Below are positions 8,701-8,922 of a stretch of 8,922 nucleotides of DNA, one piece after another. The DNA is from Deltaproteobacteria bacterium. Its GTDB lineage: Bacteria; Desulfobacterota; Dissulfuribacteria; Dissulfuribacterales; JALVPX01. Location of the stretch: assembly GCA_027061625.1 (NCBI GenBank), contig JAMOVF010000086.1:1-8922 (forward strand), given 5' to 3'. Positions within the stretch are counted from its first letter, which is position 1, and each line of letters begins with the position of its first letter. A program made the position numbers and the translations under genes. Below the pieces are notes generated by a model, which was not told where the DNA came from, made no database searches, and was given only the letters and a program-made list of their open reading frames with translations.

Positions 8701-8922
8701 ACCTGAGCTTATACGTAAAGCCGCTGAGTTATATGCTACAGCAGATAAATCCCTCATTCTTTATGGCTTGGGAGTCGCTGAACACAAAGGCGGCACCCAC
8801 GGTGTTATGGCCTTGGCAAATCTTGTGCTTGCTACAGGCAATGTGGGAAAACCACATGCAGGAATAAACCCGCTGCGCGGCCAGAACAATGTCCAAGGTG
8901 CTTGTGATATGGGCACCCTGCC
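5783..8922 (+). CDS. fdhA: Selenocysteine formate dehydrogenase fused to [2Fe-2S] and GltD/NfnB-like NAD(P) oxidoreductase domains, 3'-truncated
   Basis: Predicted single-chain NAD(P)-linked formate dehydrogenase / CO2 reductase. Domains in order: a [2Fe-2S] domain with C47, C59, C62 and C75; a GltD/NfnB-type Cys region (C111, C115, C119; C158, C162, C166); an FAD Rossmann motif VAVIGGGPAGLSAA (about 206-219); a nucleotide-binding motif GGGDVAVD (339-346); and the FAD-closing motif GIYAGGDVSTGSRS ending near 493. Next come a Cys-rich knot (C583, C586, C588, C594, C600) and two [4Fe-4S] motifs (C632/635/638/642 and C671/674/677/681). The molybdopterin domain starts with C707, C710, C714, C742 and K744. 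Codon 835 is TGA, read as Sec in NCARV-U-HAPS, followed by His836. R1032 in NPLRGQNNVQGACDMG matches the catalytic Arg333 region of E. coli FdhH. The reading frame continues open to the right edge (1046 full codons). No cytoplasmic export signal is visible, so it is probably cytoplasmic. The exact gene name is uncertain because of the fusion; nucleotide specificity (NADH or NADPH) cannot be read. Confidence 0.93.
8285..8287 (+). other. In-frame TGA recoded as selenocysteine (residue 835)
   Basis: The TGA interrupts the frame exactly where formate dehydrogenases carry the Mo/W-ligating Cys or Sec, between NCARV and HAPSVSGL. The frame after it (8288-8922) stays open and encodes conserved family sequence, including IDPRV, GGTHGVMALANL, TGNVGKPHAGINPLRGQNN and CDMG. 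A real stop would remove the catalytic residue and most of the active-site domain. Confidence 0.96.
8288..8328 (+). promoter_or_regulatory. Bacterial SECIS element directing UGA to selenocysteine
   Basis: A seven-pair stem AGTCAGC (8299-8305) with GCTGGCT (8311-8317), one G-U pair included, closes the loop GGTCT (8306-8310). A possible lower stem pairs CTTC (8295-8298) with GAAG (8325-8328). The loop begins 18 bases after the TGA. As I recall it, the E. coli fdhF SECIS has the same GGUCU loop at the same 18-base distance; this is the site bound by SelB. The hairpin lies wholly inside the coding sequence. Confidence 0.93.

Noticed and set aside
8676..8867. 63-codon + strand frame starting MWLKQQEWN
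   Set aside because: It is an off-frame reading inside the continuing formate dehydrogenase domain, with no similarity of its own.

Overview
The window holds a compact, single-strand run of five genes for the Wood-Ljungdahl (reductive acetyl-CoA) pathway. The order is acsD (5' end missing), acsB, acsC, acsE, then a very large selenocysteine-containing formate dehydrogenase whose 3' end lies outside the window. All genes are on the + strand with gaps of about 10 to 32 bp. Each internal gene has a purine-rich Shine-Dalgarno sequence, and no terminator-like hairpin separates them, so a single operon is the simplest reading. I see no tRNA, rRNA, CRISPR array, insertion sequence or recombinase. 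No stretch over 300 bases lacks a gene.

Layout: 1-1253 is the small (delta) subunit of the corrinoid iron-sulfur protein, with a long Pro/Glu/Lys/Ala-rich N-terminal linker. 1264-3468 is the full-length bacterial acetyl-CoA synthase with a complete A-cluster ligand set. 3501-4853 is the large (gamma) subunit of the corrinoid protein. 4874-5764 is the methyltetrahydrofolate:corrinoid methyltransferase. 5783 to the right edge is a multidomain fusion: [2Fe-2S] domain, GltD/NfnB-like FAD/NAD(P) oxidoreductase, two [4Fe-4S] ferredoxin motifs, and a molybdopterin formate dehydrogenase. A literal reading stops this last gene at a TGA at 8285-8287. That TGA is almost certainly selenocysteine: the frame continues with conserved formate dehydrogenase sequence to the window edge, and a textbook bacterial SECIS hairpin sits directly behind it.

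Together the genes cover both ends of the pathway. The fusion protein would interconvert CO2 and formate using pyridine-nucleotide electrons (methyl branch entry). AcsE moves the methyl group from methyl-tetrahydrofolate to the cobalt of AcsCD. AcsB joins methyl, CO and CoA into acetyl-CoA. CO dehydrogenase (acsA), its maturation factors and the folate enzymes between formate and methyl-THF are not in this window.

The organism is a strictly anaerobic bacterium with mid-range GC that fixes CO2 or oxidises acetate through this pathway and decodes UGA as selenocysteine. AcsB has the bacterial N-terminal domain that archaeal CdhC lacks. An acetogen or an autotrophic sulfur/sulfate-metabolising bacterium (for example Desulfobacterota) would fit; the sequence alone does not settle the lineage. 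The pathway genes are well known. The less ordinary parts are the one-polypeptide NAD(P)-linked formate dehydrogenase and the extended AcsD and AcsE. I cannot claim an undescribed system from sequence alone.
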